Under the pieces are notes generated by a model. That model searched no databases. It was not told the DNA's origin and worked only from the letters and a program-made list of their open reading frames with translations. From Isoetes taiwanensis (taxonomy: Eukaryota > Streptophyta > Lycopodiopsida > Isoetales > Isoetaceae), in NCBI GenBank assembly GCA_021234155.1, contig JAJEKV010000083.1, positions 4,803,853 through 4,867,852 on the forward strand: a DNA stretch of 64,000 nucleotides, written 5' to 3'. Shown one piece after another: positions 48,164-59,822 of this stretch (the first letter of the stretch is position 1; the number at the start of each line of letters is the position of its first letter). The position numbers and the translations under genes are program-made.

Positions 48164-50346
48164 GGATCAGGCAGAGGTGAAAAGCATGGGTTACATGGAG
48201 ATGTAAGTCGGAATATACAGGACTCGAACATGGATACAAGTCCAGGTTATATCAAATGTCGGTATTGTAGGAAGACTCATAAAATACCAGGTAGGCACCT
48301 TGATGACTCCAGGTAATTTACGATTAGTACAAAGGCTCACCCGCTCTTAGGCCATGACTATGGCTTAAATGAGGATGCCAAGTCATTTGGAATGCCAGAA
48401 CAACAACATAACATCATGACAGAGAAATGTATGACTAACATTTCGAGGATGTAGGACAACGTTGAATCATAACCCCCAATGATAGGTGGGTCAACAATAT
48501 AGGGAACATACAATAGCGGCGTAGAAGCCACAAGACGATTAATGAATACGTAAAGGAGTAAATGGATTGGTGACTCTACTGAATAAAGGTCACAGCCAAA
48601 GGGTGAAACGTGTATGCTGTGGCAGGCGTAAGGGTGGGAATACTGAAATCGATCATAGACGTAGAAAACATATTGAAGAAGAGAAGGAATAAAGGACCCT
48701 TATGAATGATATTTAGCAATCTGGATAGGAAGGTTATTTCCTAACATGAAGGGTAGTCTTTGCTAACATGCAAAGATATATGTGCGGCTTGAAAGGCAAC
48801 AAGAGCTGAAAAACTCTTTAAAGATTTGGTGTAAGGGTTAAGGAAGAAGACTTCCATGTCCTAGGACAAGATGGTGATTCACCAAGGACATTTGTAATAA
48901 ATAAATGGATAGGTAGATAGCATTTATACGTGATGCCAGATTGGCAGCGTCCATGAGGACATATGACGGACCCCCAGAGACTTGAACACAAGAGCTCTTA
49001 ATAAGGGAGGCCTATCTTGAGAGGTCTTTGGAGGGTACTATGCTCTATGATATTCACATAATCGCTTGGACATATGTAAGGTCATTTGCGGAACCTAAGG
49101 ACGTTTAGGCACTAAAATAATGGTTGGAAATACTTTGCCTCAACCATATCTAGATATCCTAGAAGGAGGTGATTAGTCAACAATGGTTGGATGCCATTGG
49201 ACCATTAGGGTGAAAGAACACCAAAAGAGGGTAGACGGCTGTCAATTTGAGAGGCGTGTGGCGCAGCTTATTACTCACAGCCATATAGGCGGTGAATTTT
49301 TTTGCACAAAATAATACTAAAGTTTGTACCCGGGATTAATAAGTGCTGACATTGTTGTGGGGGTTCTAACACAAGGACTCACTGCGTATTACAGGGTATG
49401 TATCGTGGTCTGGGGAAATGGTCCATAAAAAGAACATGACCATTGAGAAGAAGTAGTGAAGGGTGGTAGGATTAAAGCTACCCATGGTCTAGCTAGAGGG
49501 GTGTTGCATGGCAGTCCCTAGTTGGTTGGACGACAAAGAGATCCTTTCTCTGGGAACTGAGACGAGTCAAGGTTTAGACACTAGAGAGAGGCAACGTTAA
49601 TTAGAATTATGTCTATAAAATATTACTTGTATAACGTCGAATAAGGTCTAATATAAAGCATATGAATGTAGTATGGATTGAATCATGGCAAGGCCCGAAG
49701 AAATTGTGTTATCAAGGCATCTACCAAAGGAAAAATATAGGTCGAGGAATGCCGATAACTGGACATTATTATCGTCGCTTAAAGAATATCCAAGGATATA
49801 CCACATGCTGCTATTCTAGAGAGTTGCCCTGTCGTTGTTAATTAAATTCCGGAATTAGTCCCACCAAGTGAGTTGATGTTATCATAACAAGTTGGCCGGA
49901 TTTGCTAGATTACGTCGTTTCATTTGGTCGGTTCATTCCTAGGGGATACTAGCTTTATGTATGGTTAACAGTTATCCGGTCGACTATGGCAAAGAGAGGT
50001 CGACTCCCGTGGCTATGGCAAGACTGCTTACTCTGGCGGCTATGGCAAGAGAGCTTGCTCCGGCGTCTATGGCGAAAAGAGCTTGCTCCGGTGGAGTTGT
50101 TGCTACCACAACATGTGTCTATGGAAGGTAGTCTTCTAATTTAAATAGAAAACAGAGCCACTATAAATAAAATGAGAACTATTATATTCCTTGATAGAGG
50201 AACTTAGCACATTGGTAAGGGAGTTGGCTTAGGTGTAGGAGTTTAAGGGTTCAATCCCACAATATGCCTCTTTCTTTTAAAAGAGTTGTGGTCTAGAAAT
50301 AAAACATTAGATATGTATAAGAATAAATATAAAACATAAACACCAC
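48164..50346. repeat. Second copy of the 2.2-kb family 2 interior segment
   Basis: Collinear with 27795-29985, including the tRNA-like head (50210-50275). Its left edge cuts the transposase-like gene inside codons after KEHSTIEG. Its right edge falls in AAACATAAACACCAC, where the text jumps back to AATATGCCTCTTTCT, a word from inside its own tRNA-like unit. The gene does not resume on the right, so this was a rearrangement or insertion plus deletion. Confidence 0.85.
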
Positions 50347-50889
50347 AATATGCCTCTTTCTCTCACATTTTCTCTCTAATAACTGATAACGACCCAAGGC
50401 AAAACTTATGACACAAAAAATGTACCTCACTTAGATATAGATATAATGTGGAGCACTACATCCGCTGTAGTGCGCTGCCTCACGTGATGTTTGGTCCCCG
50501 CTTGATGTTTCATTAATATGAGTGTCTCTGCAATTCCCAAGGTTTAGCTCAAAAAAGGTATTCCATAAGAATCCCATTGGTCACAGTTTGCAATGCGAAC
50601 CACATTAAGTTTTCTTCTTCTATTAGCAAGCTATTAGTTGTTAGTTGCATTCCTTTCAATATGGAGGTTAATGTTCTCCAAGTTAGACACAATTAGTTCA
50701 ATTTCACATGTCCATACCCGAGTTTCTTTTGACTCAATACAAACCCTCCTTCGCCACAAGTAGAGCAAAAGCGGCGGCCTTGGCCGCCGCGATAAATTTC
50801 TTGTAAATGTTAAAATAAATGAAACGGCTAATGGGCGACTCACGTGGACAAGCATAGATGGGCCAGCTGAAAATTGGTTGACCCAATGC

Positions 50890-51455
50890 TGGAAAAAAAA
50901 ATCTTATGGCACGTTCACATGGAAGATATTTTTTGCAGTTGCGGGAGCCTGCCGCAAGCTGCTTCAACGCAGCTTCAAACTCGACCACCGCCACGCTGAT
51001 AGGTGCACGCGGATCTGGTTGTTGCTGGAATTGCCTGGCTGCAAGACGTGGTTGCAAAACAGCTTCTGCAGCATGTTATATTCACATGACCACGTTTTCA
51101 GAGACTATCGGCTGTGGGTTTCGGTTCCGTTCTCCAGCCCCTGCGTCCTCTTTTCCGTCTGCAAAGACCTCTTGAAAACGCTGTTGCTATTTTTCTCCTA
51201 TTCGTCAGCGGTGCAGCTGGAGCCAAGTTAGGAATATGATCATGGGAATACAAAGGGCAGTTGCATGGTTGCCGCAGCTGCAAAACCGTTCGTCCATGTG
51301 AGTGCGGCATTAGCCCCGTGTAAAGAGCTTCAGCTTCGTGCCGTTCATGGCGCGTTGCGGGGAGGATAACTAGCAGCAGCTGAAAATAGCCCCAGTTGCT
51401 TTTCAGCGCAGGGCTAAAAAACCTCCCATGTGCGTCCCACATAAGGAATAAGGAA
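50890..51455. mobile_element. Possible fold-back/MITE upstream of the NLR gene
   Basis: TTATGGCACGTTCACATGGA at about 50903 faces, in reverse complement, TTATGTGGGACGCACATGGG from about 51447. Inner inverted words TTTTGCAGTTGCGG and CCGCAGCTGCAAAA (about 50935 and 51275) also pair. Identity is only moderate and no target duplication was confirmed. Confidence 0.35.
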
Positions 51456-51678
51456 TGACGTTTAAACAGGTTGTCTTTAGACTTTAACCTTATTACATAA
51501 CAAAAATATAATATACGTGGCAAAAAAACTGCAGGATATATAGCCTATGGTGGCCCGCATAACGCCGGCCAACTGCTAGGAACTAGGAAAGAGGATATAT
51601 GATAAAGTCTTCTCTTGGATCCATTAAACTAGGCATTAATCAGTAAAGCTTTCATTTCAATTCAACAATTTATAAACC

Positions 51679-54363
51679 ATGGGAGCGCAGTTTAGCCAGG
51701 CAGCTGCTACACTTGCTGTCAACAAATGCGACGAGCTTGTTTTACAAGGGCTTGTGATACAACTCAAGCAATTGGTCTATTGTAAAAAACGTCGGAAAGA
51801 GCTAAGTGAAGAACTAAAAAAATTAGAAACTTTTCTTAAAGAATGGGAGGGAAGAAGCTATGATGAATTTATAGGGCTTTGGTTGGAAGACCTTCGAGGC
51901 GCTTTAAGAGATGGAGAAGAGCTCCTTCAGCGGTATTCCACAATAACATGCTCTCCATGTTCTCGGTAAGAAAGTTACTTACAGACCATATCTTAGAGAC
52001 CATATCTATGCTTAGTCCATGATGCCATTATAGTGCTATGGTGCAGGATAAAGCTGAGTCGCCGAGCAGAAGATATTGTGCAAAGAGTTAACGCATCCAA
52101 GAATGAAAAATATTTAACCATCCGACCTTCTCAAATAGATAATTGCAGAAGCTCAGAGGTACGCGTTATTGCACCTAGCAGGTCGTATAAATTTCCAAAT
52201 CTTGTTGTTGGCATGGATCATCATACTCAAGGACTCATACAGTTGGTCTTATCATCAAATGTGCACAAAATTGGAGTATGTGGACAGGGAGGAAGTGGAA
52301 AAACACTCCTTACCCATTTGTTACAGCGTGAGCAAAAAGTTAAAGACCACTTTGATGGCAAAATATTTTCCATTGAGGTTGGATATAATGAAAGTCCGAA
52401 TAAGATGTGGATACAAGAATTGCAAGGTAAGCTTTACAAAGAAATCACGGGCAAGGACAAGACTTTTGACACAAGAGACAATGGGAAGGCCGAGATCTAC
52501 ACCCTGATTAAAAATCATAGATGTCTTTTGATTATTGATAACGTTTGGGATTTTGAAGTCCTTGATTGGTTAGATGTGATGGAACCACAGAATGGGAGCA
52601 AAATTCTTGTAACTACACGTTATTCACTGCTCGTGGACCAATTTAAGGCAAGTAAAGTGATTATTAACAGATTATCCCCTGAAAATAGCTGGAAGTTGTT
52701 CTGTAACCATGCATTTGGTGGTGAATCCGATGTTGTAAAGGATGAAGACATACTTAGCATAGTAAATGCTGTAATGGATTATTTTGGTGGTTTACCATTA
52801 GCTCTCAAAGTTATGGGCACGTCCATGTCTGGAAAGTCTGAACTTCGCCATTGGCAGATATTTGAAAAGCGAGTGAAAGACTCAGGCCCCATCAACGAGC
52901 ATCAGACAAATCTATATAAGTGCCTCAAGTTTAGCTATGATGAATTAGCACGCAAAGGGTTTAAGATCCAAGACTGTTTCCTTGATTTGGCACTATGTAG
53001 TACTAACCATTCCATTTGGGATTTGTATCAACGCTGGCAGGCCCTAAACTTGATGGATAGCTATGAGGATGCAACTGATGTGCTTGACACCTTAAAAGAT
53101 TATTTTTTTGTATCCGATTTTGATCCATATAATCCTAGTACAAGTGGAGTAAAAATACATGACCATATCCGAGGCCTTGCAGCATACATCATGGAGAGCG
53201 AGAAGCAAGGTCAGGTAATTAGCAAGTTCAGAAGAAAACTAACAAAGTTCCCGAACATCAGCAGTGTTATACGAAAGATGGACCTGGAAGAAAATGAAAT
53301 AGAATACCTGCCGCACCAGCCAGTCATGGCAATGGAGTTGGAGCTCATAGACCTTAGCGATAATCCTCTCACTTCAGGCATTTCCAAAGGTTTCTTTCAG
53401 GCCTTTCCAAATCTAAAGCTTCTTGATCTTGACAGAATTAAGTGTGAGGTTTCAATCGAAAGCTTAGCATCGTTGACAAAGCTTGAGGCACTCTATTTAT
53501 CAAGGAATATATATGATTACCTTGAAGAAGGCCACTTCTCTTGCAAAACTGATCATAATCAAGCTTTGAATGTTCTACCAAGTCTAAGATACGTTTCCTT
53601 AGCAGGTTATTGTCCTTCATTTTGCGCTTCCTCCAGCTTTATTCAGGAACTGTATATAGATGTATCTTATGAGTGCCTTCTTCACCTTCCACACAACCTA
53701 CACAGCTCCATAGGAAACCTAAAGATTTTGTCTATTTTTGTCGACAAGATCAAAGCATATGTGGATGAAGAGAATGATGAAATCCAACACTTGTTTGTTG
53801 ACATGGAGTTTATAAATTTACGAATTTTCCAGCTCCACATTGGTAGACTTTCTTCTTCAAAGGTATCTTACATATCCAAAATGAATTGGGGGGCATTTCC
53901 AAAGCTTCACAAATTATCATTATCTAATTTGGATTGGTTCCAAGTCAATTTCGCATCTTCTTTAGACAAGCTAGAAGAGCTTAATATGTATGATTATTGT
54001 CTTACGAACCATTGTCGTAAAGATCCTTCTGATAATTATTTATCATTTGGTTTGGTAGAGCACGAATGGAAAAAGGACTTGTTGCAGGTGCTACCTAATA
54101 GCATTGGACATTTGCCACATCTTAAGATGCTCAATGTAGCCATGTGTCCAATGGTTGAGATAGACTGTGGGGAGGATAAGTTTCCTCAGCTAAAAGAACT
54201 CTTTGTGTATTCTCAACACAATGTACGACGTGTTCCTGCACAGATTCGTATTGTTGATCTTCCAAGTGCCATGGAAAGGTGTATGAAATCAGCATATACC
54301 GAGGATCATCTACGTATAGAACTCAATAAAGCTATTGTAAACAAAGATAGAAAGCTCACGTAG
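51679..54363 (+). CDS. NB-ARC/LRR immune receptor with RPW8-like N-terminus
   Basis: Two exons, 51679-51965 and 52047-54363, joined CG|GATA; 867 residues and intact. Residues 1-95 form an alpha-helical region with a DGEELLQRYSTI ending that recalls RPW8/CC-type domains. It begins MGAQFS, a good N-myristoylation context (Gly2, Ser6). NB-ARC: P-loop GVCGQGGSGKT (about residue 171), kinase-2 CLLIIDNVWD, GSKILVTTR, GLPLALKV, and a KIHDHIRG variant in place of MHD. Irregular leucine-rich repeats fill residues 460-840 (LELIDLSDNPL, LKLLDLDRI, LEALYLSRN, LKMLNVAMCP). Such receptors detect pathogen effectors and trigger immune responses. It is one of the clearest intact host-type genes in the window. 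RPW8-type versus ordinary coiled-coil type is not settled by eye. Confidence 0.9.
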
Positions 54364-55063
54364 ACAAGAATGGTCATATTAGAATTTTGATATTGCACCT
54401 TATGATGGATGTTCTTGTAATGATAGGAAATTGCCCACCTAGTTCATGTCCTTGTACAAGAACAACGGTATTTTTATTGTACATTATGTTGTTGTCGTTG
54501 TTGAATAAAAAGATAGATATATTGTATATTATGTGTGTAATAGATAGATGGATGGATGGATAGATAGTAAGTACTTTTTATGTTATACCGTCATCATGTC
54601 TAAGGTAGCATCCCATAAAGTCATATGATGTCTCCTAAATGTCCTAAGAGACAATGCAAAAACTTCTAATTGCTAGTCCAAATAATTACCAAACCACAAG
54701 GAGGGAAAAGGAGTACCATAATTGGTTGGGTTGTAAATTAGTTAGGAGATTGAAATGGTACATTGTGAAGGCCTATCACATAATAAACAATAGATTTTAA
54801 ACAATAAACTATGAAGATTGATGTTGTTCTGGTCTAAATAGGTGCTAACGCCTTAAGTTTTTGTTATACAAACTCTAATGTCCAAAGGTTTCTGTCATTT
54901 TTTTTCTAAGCATCATAATTGGTGAATATAGTTTAGTTTAAAACAAAATCTCTTCAGTGATGAATAAATAGATGCTTTAGCTAGCTTAAATATGCTAAAT
55001 AAATAATAAGATATTAGTAATACTTGAAACCAATAATACAAGAGTTTTGATGTTTCATGAAAA
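54364..55063. other. 3' region of the NLR gene and spacer
   Basis: AT-rich and without a gene. A short ATAGATGG/ATGG microsatellite lies at 54540-54567. The LINE 5' region begins near 55040. Confidence 0.5.
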
Positions 55064-56851
55064 ATGGGAGGCGTAGGCGCAGGCGCAGAAGAAACGGCCG
55101 CTTTAGCGGCTGCCAAGAACCGGCCTGGGTTCGACCCAGGTGCTCATAACGGGCCCCCAGGGCCCCCGATTTCCGCTGAAAGCATGGATATAGCCTGGAC
55201 ATCAGCCGAACAGCAGGTTTCAGGGGCCTGCAATTCGTCCCCAATTGTTGGGGCTTCCAATAAACCTGTTTTGTCAGTGGAGACTCCGGCAGAGACCACT
55301 CCTGGTCCTGCCGTTACTGGCCATACTCAGAAACAGAATTTACAGGGTCTGCGGGATGCATTTGCGACAAATGGAGCAGAGAATCATGGCTGCAATCACA
55401 GTAATTTGAAAGGAAAGGATACTGGTGCCTGGAGGAGTGGAAATACCGTAGAAAAAATCTCAAAGCCCCGATTTTCCGACTGGATAAAGCAGGGCCTATC
55501 TGCAGAGGTTAGAAGCAATAGAGTAAATGATGCTCTTAGTATGTTGTGTTCTGATAATTTTATGCCAGACCCGAGTAAGTTGCATCAATGTTCTGGTGTT
55601 CCATCTGAATGTAGCAAGGTTAAGACAGCGGTTATAGATCATGATAAACATTTGAGAAATATCCAAAATCTAGTCGCCAAATCTGTTGTTGGCTTCTACA
55701 CGGGAGGTTTCCTGGACTTCAAAAGGTTACACTCTTGGTTGACCAGGCATTTAGAGAAGTTAAGACTGCCACAGTTTCAGTCACTGAAAGCTATTGGAGG
55801 GAACTTTTTTCTTATTTTGTTTGACAGTGAATCTACTGTGGAGAAACTTGTCAGTAGAGCTGTAGTTTACTTTGCAGGAGAGTTTATCTTATATCAATAT
55901 TATGCGCCTGGTTTCACTCCAGATAAATTGTCTGCCATAAAAATTCCTTGCTGGCTTGAGATAGAGCGCTTGCCTCCTGATATGCTTGATCCAGATTTTC
56001 TGATTTCAATCGCCAATACACTCAGTACTTATATTTCTCACTCAATTATTAGAGGCCCTAAGATTTGTGTTGGTATACCGGCTGCAGAGGGTATACCAAA
56101 GCAAGTGGTTGTACAAAGCGGTACGTACTTCTCTTTATTCAACTTGAAGCTGTTGAATGCCTGGGACTTACATAGGATGTTTCCCAAGTTACACATTGAA
56201 GGGCTTGATATTACGCAAAACAAGAAAAGTGCAGAAAGGGAGATACATACTCCGGACTCTAACCATCCCCAACACACACCCCCTTCAACAGAACCTACGA
56301 AGGATATGGCTGAAGATGTGGTCACTGGAGATAATCCCTTAGAGCTATCTGTAATCTCTTCTGATGAAAAGAAACGGTTAGAAGTAGATCCAATAATCAA
56401 TCACGTTGTGCAGGAGAAGTCAAATAAATCTGGCTCTGACACTCGCTGTCTTTCCTCTCAATTGACCAATCATGGATTGGCTGGGTGGAGTCAACGGGTT
56501 TCAGACTCAGAATGGAAAAGCATAAAAAGAAAAGGCTCGAATGCTCCTAAACATGATGCTCCAATGAAACCTCCAAAAGTAGGAGCAGAAGTGCACGTGG
56601 CAGGCGATAGTGATCTTCCGATGGAAAACAGTGAGTTGATGTGTATTGACCCACCTAATCTCTCGCCTCCTGATCCGATGGCTGGGATACCTTTCCATTC
56701 AAATAGATGGGCTGACCTGGTATTAGAAGAAATATGCGATAATGCAAACAGTATGGAATATGAATCTAGAAAAAAGGGTAAACAGGGTGAAGGTGAGGAA
56801 GAGAGAATAACATCCAAAAGGAAGAAACCCGCTCCCAAAAATGGATCATAA
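55064..56851 (+). CDS. LINE ORF1 (DUF4283-like RNA-binding protein)
   Basis: A 595-codon open frame from a plant L1-type LINE. After a low-complexity start (MGGVGAGAEETAAL), a central globular part (about residues 205-340: GFLDFKRLHSWLTRHLEKL, ...GGNFFLILFDSESTVEKL..., IPCWLEIERLPPDMLDP) has the layout of DUF4283, found at the start of plant LINE and LINE-derived proteins and thought to bind nucleic acid. I see no CCHC knuckle. The C-terminus is basic (KRKKPAPKNGS). Its stop overlaps the ORF2 start by 11 bases. The frame is fully open, so this LINE was young when the CACTA element hit it. Confidence 0.8.
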   Translation: MGGVGAGAEETAALAAAKNRPGFDPGAHNGPPGPPISAESMDIAWTSAEQQVSGACNSSPIVGASNKPVLSVETPAETTPGPAVTGHTQKQNLQGLRDAFATNGAENHGCNHSNLKGKDTGAWRSGNTVEKISKPRFSDWIKQGLSAEVRSNRVNDALSMLCSDNFMPDPSKLHQCSGVPSECSKVKTAVIDHDKHLRNIQNLVAKSVVGFYTGGFLDFKRLHSWLTRHLEKLRLPQFQSLKAIGGNFFLILFDSESTVEKLVSRAVVYFAGEFILYQYYAPGFTPDKLSAIKIPCWLEIERLPPDMLDPDFLISIANTLSTYISHSIIRGPKICVGIPAAEGIPKQVVVQSGTYFSLFNLKLLNAWDLHRMFPKLHIEGLDITQNKKSAEREIHTPDSNHPQHTPPSTEPTKDMAEDVVTGDNPLELSVISSDEKKRLEVDPIINHVVQEKSNKSGSDTRCLSSQLTNHGLAGWSQRVSDSEWKSIKRKGSNAPKHDAPMKPPKVGAEVHVAGDSDLPMENSELMCIDPPNLSPPDPMAGIPFHSNRWADLVLEEICDNANSMEYESRKKGKQGEGEEERITSKRKKPAPKNGS

Positions 56852-57273
56852 GATTTTAAGCTGGAACATCAGAGGGGTGAAATCATCTGAGATAAAGGGT
56901 AGTAGATTAGCTCTGGCCTTGGCTAAAATTAAACCAGACTTCATATGCTTACAAGAGCATAGATGTAAGAATGAAGAAATAGGACATCTTCTGGGTTTGC
57001 TAGGAAATCGTTTTGTTGGAATTGCATCAACAAGTGGAAGCTCCAGTGCAGGGACCCTAATCGCGTGGAGGAAGGAGATCAAGGTATTATCTACATATGT
57101 AGACAATTTTGGCAGATGTAGTATAATCACCTGGGATGCAGGCGGACAACTATGGGGTATAGTTAATGTTTATGCGCATAATGTCGCAAGAAAGAGAGGT
57201 GCACTGTGGGCCTCAATTAAAAATAAGGTTAGACGTTTTGGTGGCAATAACATTGCGTGGATCATGCTGGGTG
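56841..57273 (+). pseudogene. LINE ORF2 N-terminal endonuclease, cut by CACTA
   Basis: Starts MDHKILSWNIRGVKSSEIKG, the APE-type endonuclease opening of plant LINEs, and continues with DFICLQEHR, SSSAGTLIAWR, WGIVNVYAHN and IAWIMLG. The family continues GDFN here, but the open frame leaves LINE sequence at 57274, where CACTACAAGA begins. Reverse transcriptase and RNase H parts are absent from the window. The open frame runs on by chance to 57335. Confidence 0.85.
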
Positions 57274-58152
57274 CACTACAAGAGGATAGGGGTTATAATG
57301 TCGAGCATAGTGGCAAAATTTTTGACACTAAGTGAACCTTTAATCTTCCTAAAATGGTCAAAACCCCGACACTATACTAGATGTCATCATTGGTCACTGG
57401 GGTGACCACCATTGAGTCAGGATTGTGACTAAATATATTTGTCATAATGTTGACACTAATAGAGTTTTCAACATGATTGTGACTAGTAGTTTGACAAAAT
57501 AGCGTCACTTATTATAGGAGTTTAGTGTTAATAATTTCAATAGGCATTGTGTTGAGTTCTTCTATGATTTATGACAAACTTTACATCGATATTAAGTGAT
57601 GTTTTGTGTCAAAATTACAACTACATAGTGCCAAATTTTCTTTTGTAAGTGTATCAAAATTATGCCTGGTATTAGCAAACTTCAAAGTGAAATAGTGACA
57701 CCTGAGGATCAAAACTTTATTAAACTTGTGTCAATTTACAATCAAAACTTTGATAAGCTTGTGTCAATTTAGCATCAAAACTTTGTGGGACTTGTGTCAA
57801 TATTACAACAAAGTATTAGCAAATTCCAGAGGCACCACTTGTAAAATAGTGACAATTTAGCATCGAAAGTTTCTCAAAGAAACATGGAGCACCATTTAAG
57901 AAATAGTGACAATCTGGAAACAATTTAATAATGTCTACAACTTGCATTTACTAGGGTTATTGTTGGATTGCCAATGTCTACATTGTTATTGGACTGCATA
58001 TTAAAGGTATAATAGGAACTTTGATAGTATAAGAAGACAAGGCAACTAGTTTAATTATCAATAAGAATTATAAACAACAAAGAAATTCAGCATTGAGTTC
58101 ATGCTTGTTATCTAATTATATATTTCAGATGTCATTGTCATATGCAATAAAT

Positions 58153-58509
58153 TTAGTCCTCTCGACCGTCAAGGTTATCTTCATCTCTACGGACTTCATT
58201 TCTTTCGCTTTCATCATTGTCCTCCTGATCAGTTTAATGCAGAATTTAGTTCTGATTTGATGTGATGAAAATTGCTTTAGCACAATATGAAACAATAAAA
58301 CTTCTTATACCTGTTCTTTATCAGAGTCAGTTTCGATATAGCAAATATTCTGCACGGATAATCAAGTAAAAGATTATTGTAAAAGGAGACCCACCACGAA
58401 CATTGTATTTAAAAACACTTACTGTGTTCATAACTTCTTTCACCTTCTTGGGTCTCGTCTTGAAGATGATACCTGGGCTTGTCCCGTTAACATAGTCCAA
58501 GGCTCTATG
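58153..58509 (-). CDS. 3' exons of an unidentified minus-strand gene inside the CACTA element
   Basis: Three exons with good GT/AG borders join in one frame: 58509-58423 (HRALDYVNGTSPGIIFKTRP, then KKVKEVMNT), 58349-58311 (NICYIETDSDKEQ) and 58224-58153 (EDNDESERNEVRRDEDNLDG, then RED and stop). The protein end is charged and acidic. Upstream exons were not found. It may be the element's second gene (TNP1/TNPA-like position) or a captured host fragment; I do not recognise the family. Confidence 0.45.
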
Positions 58510-59454
58510 CTGCCATTAGAACAACACATTTAGAACTAAAGAATTGCATAATTAGAAAATGAGCATTTAATGAAACATGCTGCTGCAATTCAGGATTTAA
58601 AACTGCAAATATCAGTAATTAAAGTCTGTTCTAATAACTCGTTGCTTGGAAGGCACAAACTTTATTGGGAGTATTAATGCTCTTCGGCCAAATATCTAAA
58701 TGCATACTGTAATTATGTGCCACACATATGAGTAATAAAGTTAAAAAAATGAGTTTAAAACAAGAAGGATATTGATAATCAAGGACTTATAGAGGAATTA
58801 AGACATATGCAGTAATAGGCTGTGGATATTAAAGGAGAATACGGATCAGCAAAGATATCTAGCATATTATGAAAGGCAAAATGCAAGTAATCCGTATAAT
58901 GGGCTATGCTAAATGCAAATGTAAAACAAGAATGAAAATACATGCAGGATCTCCAAAGCTTTCCCAGCCACTGATAATTTCCAAAGCACATAGATTGGAA
59001 AAACCTAAGTGTTTGGACAAGACTAAGGAAAAGTATATATTCAGTGATTTCAGGGTGTTGGTGTAACCGACATAAGGTTTTGGAGATCCTGCAGTAATGG
59101 GCAGTAATATTTAGTATTTCAAGATCAATACACGCTAAAAATCTGAGAAACATTTGGATCATATATAGTTTTGTGATAAGTTGATGAAGTGATACTATTA
59201 ACCCATGTAAATTCAGCAGGGAGGAAATGTTAAGTACAAAGGCAATACAGTACCAGACTCTCTCAATCAACAGGAGCAACCTGCACTGCAGAAATCAGAA
59301 TGGTATAGCAAATGGTTCTCTGATGGAGCAGAATTGGGATATGGGTATACAAGCATAATGCCTCCCAATAAGGCAGTCCAAGTGGTACTCGGATGCATAC
59401 TCAACAATGACGTGCATAAGTATTTCATAAAAAGAGAGGCATTCATGGAGGAAG

Positions 59455-59766
59455 ATGAAATATCGGTTCAGGACCAACAGTGCAGGGGAGGATCTTATCA
59501 CATGCATGAAGCTCATTGATGAGGTTTATATGGAGCTACCTTTGGCACATGCTGAGGCAGACAGCAAGGAAAGGAGGGACGTGCTAAAATTTTTGAAGTG
59601 CTCTACTGGATTAGAACTAGCCAACAAGATCAAAGTGACGAATCCTAGAGTTAAGAACAAGGAAACTGCTAAGGAGGCACTAATGGAACCCGAACCAAGA
59701 AGCAAGCATATGCTAGTTCTATCCATTAAGATTCACTTGCATATACAGCCTGAGCTACTTGCATAG
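59455..59766 (+). CDS. Unrecognised open frame upstream of the transposase
   Basis: About 100 codons (MKYRFRTNSAGEDLITCMKL..., ELPLAHAEADSKERRDVLKF, LELANKIKVTNPRVKNKETA) with amphipathic, protein-like composition and no low-complexity. It sits just before the phospholipase-derived start of the transposase gene and could be another captured exon. I cannot name the family, and splice borders are unclear. Confidence 0.3.
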   Translation: MKYRFRTNSAGEDLITCMKLIDEVYMELPLAHAEADSKERRDVLKFLKCSTGLELANKIKVTNPRVKNKETAKEALMEPEPRSKHMLVLSIKIHLHIQPELLA

Positions 59767-59822
59767 TATATTTGAGAATTAGGACCCTTGCCACATAGAA
59801 AGCATTGCATTAATTTCTGGCT

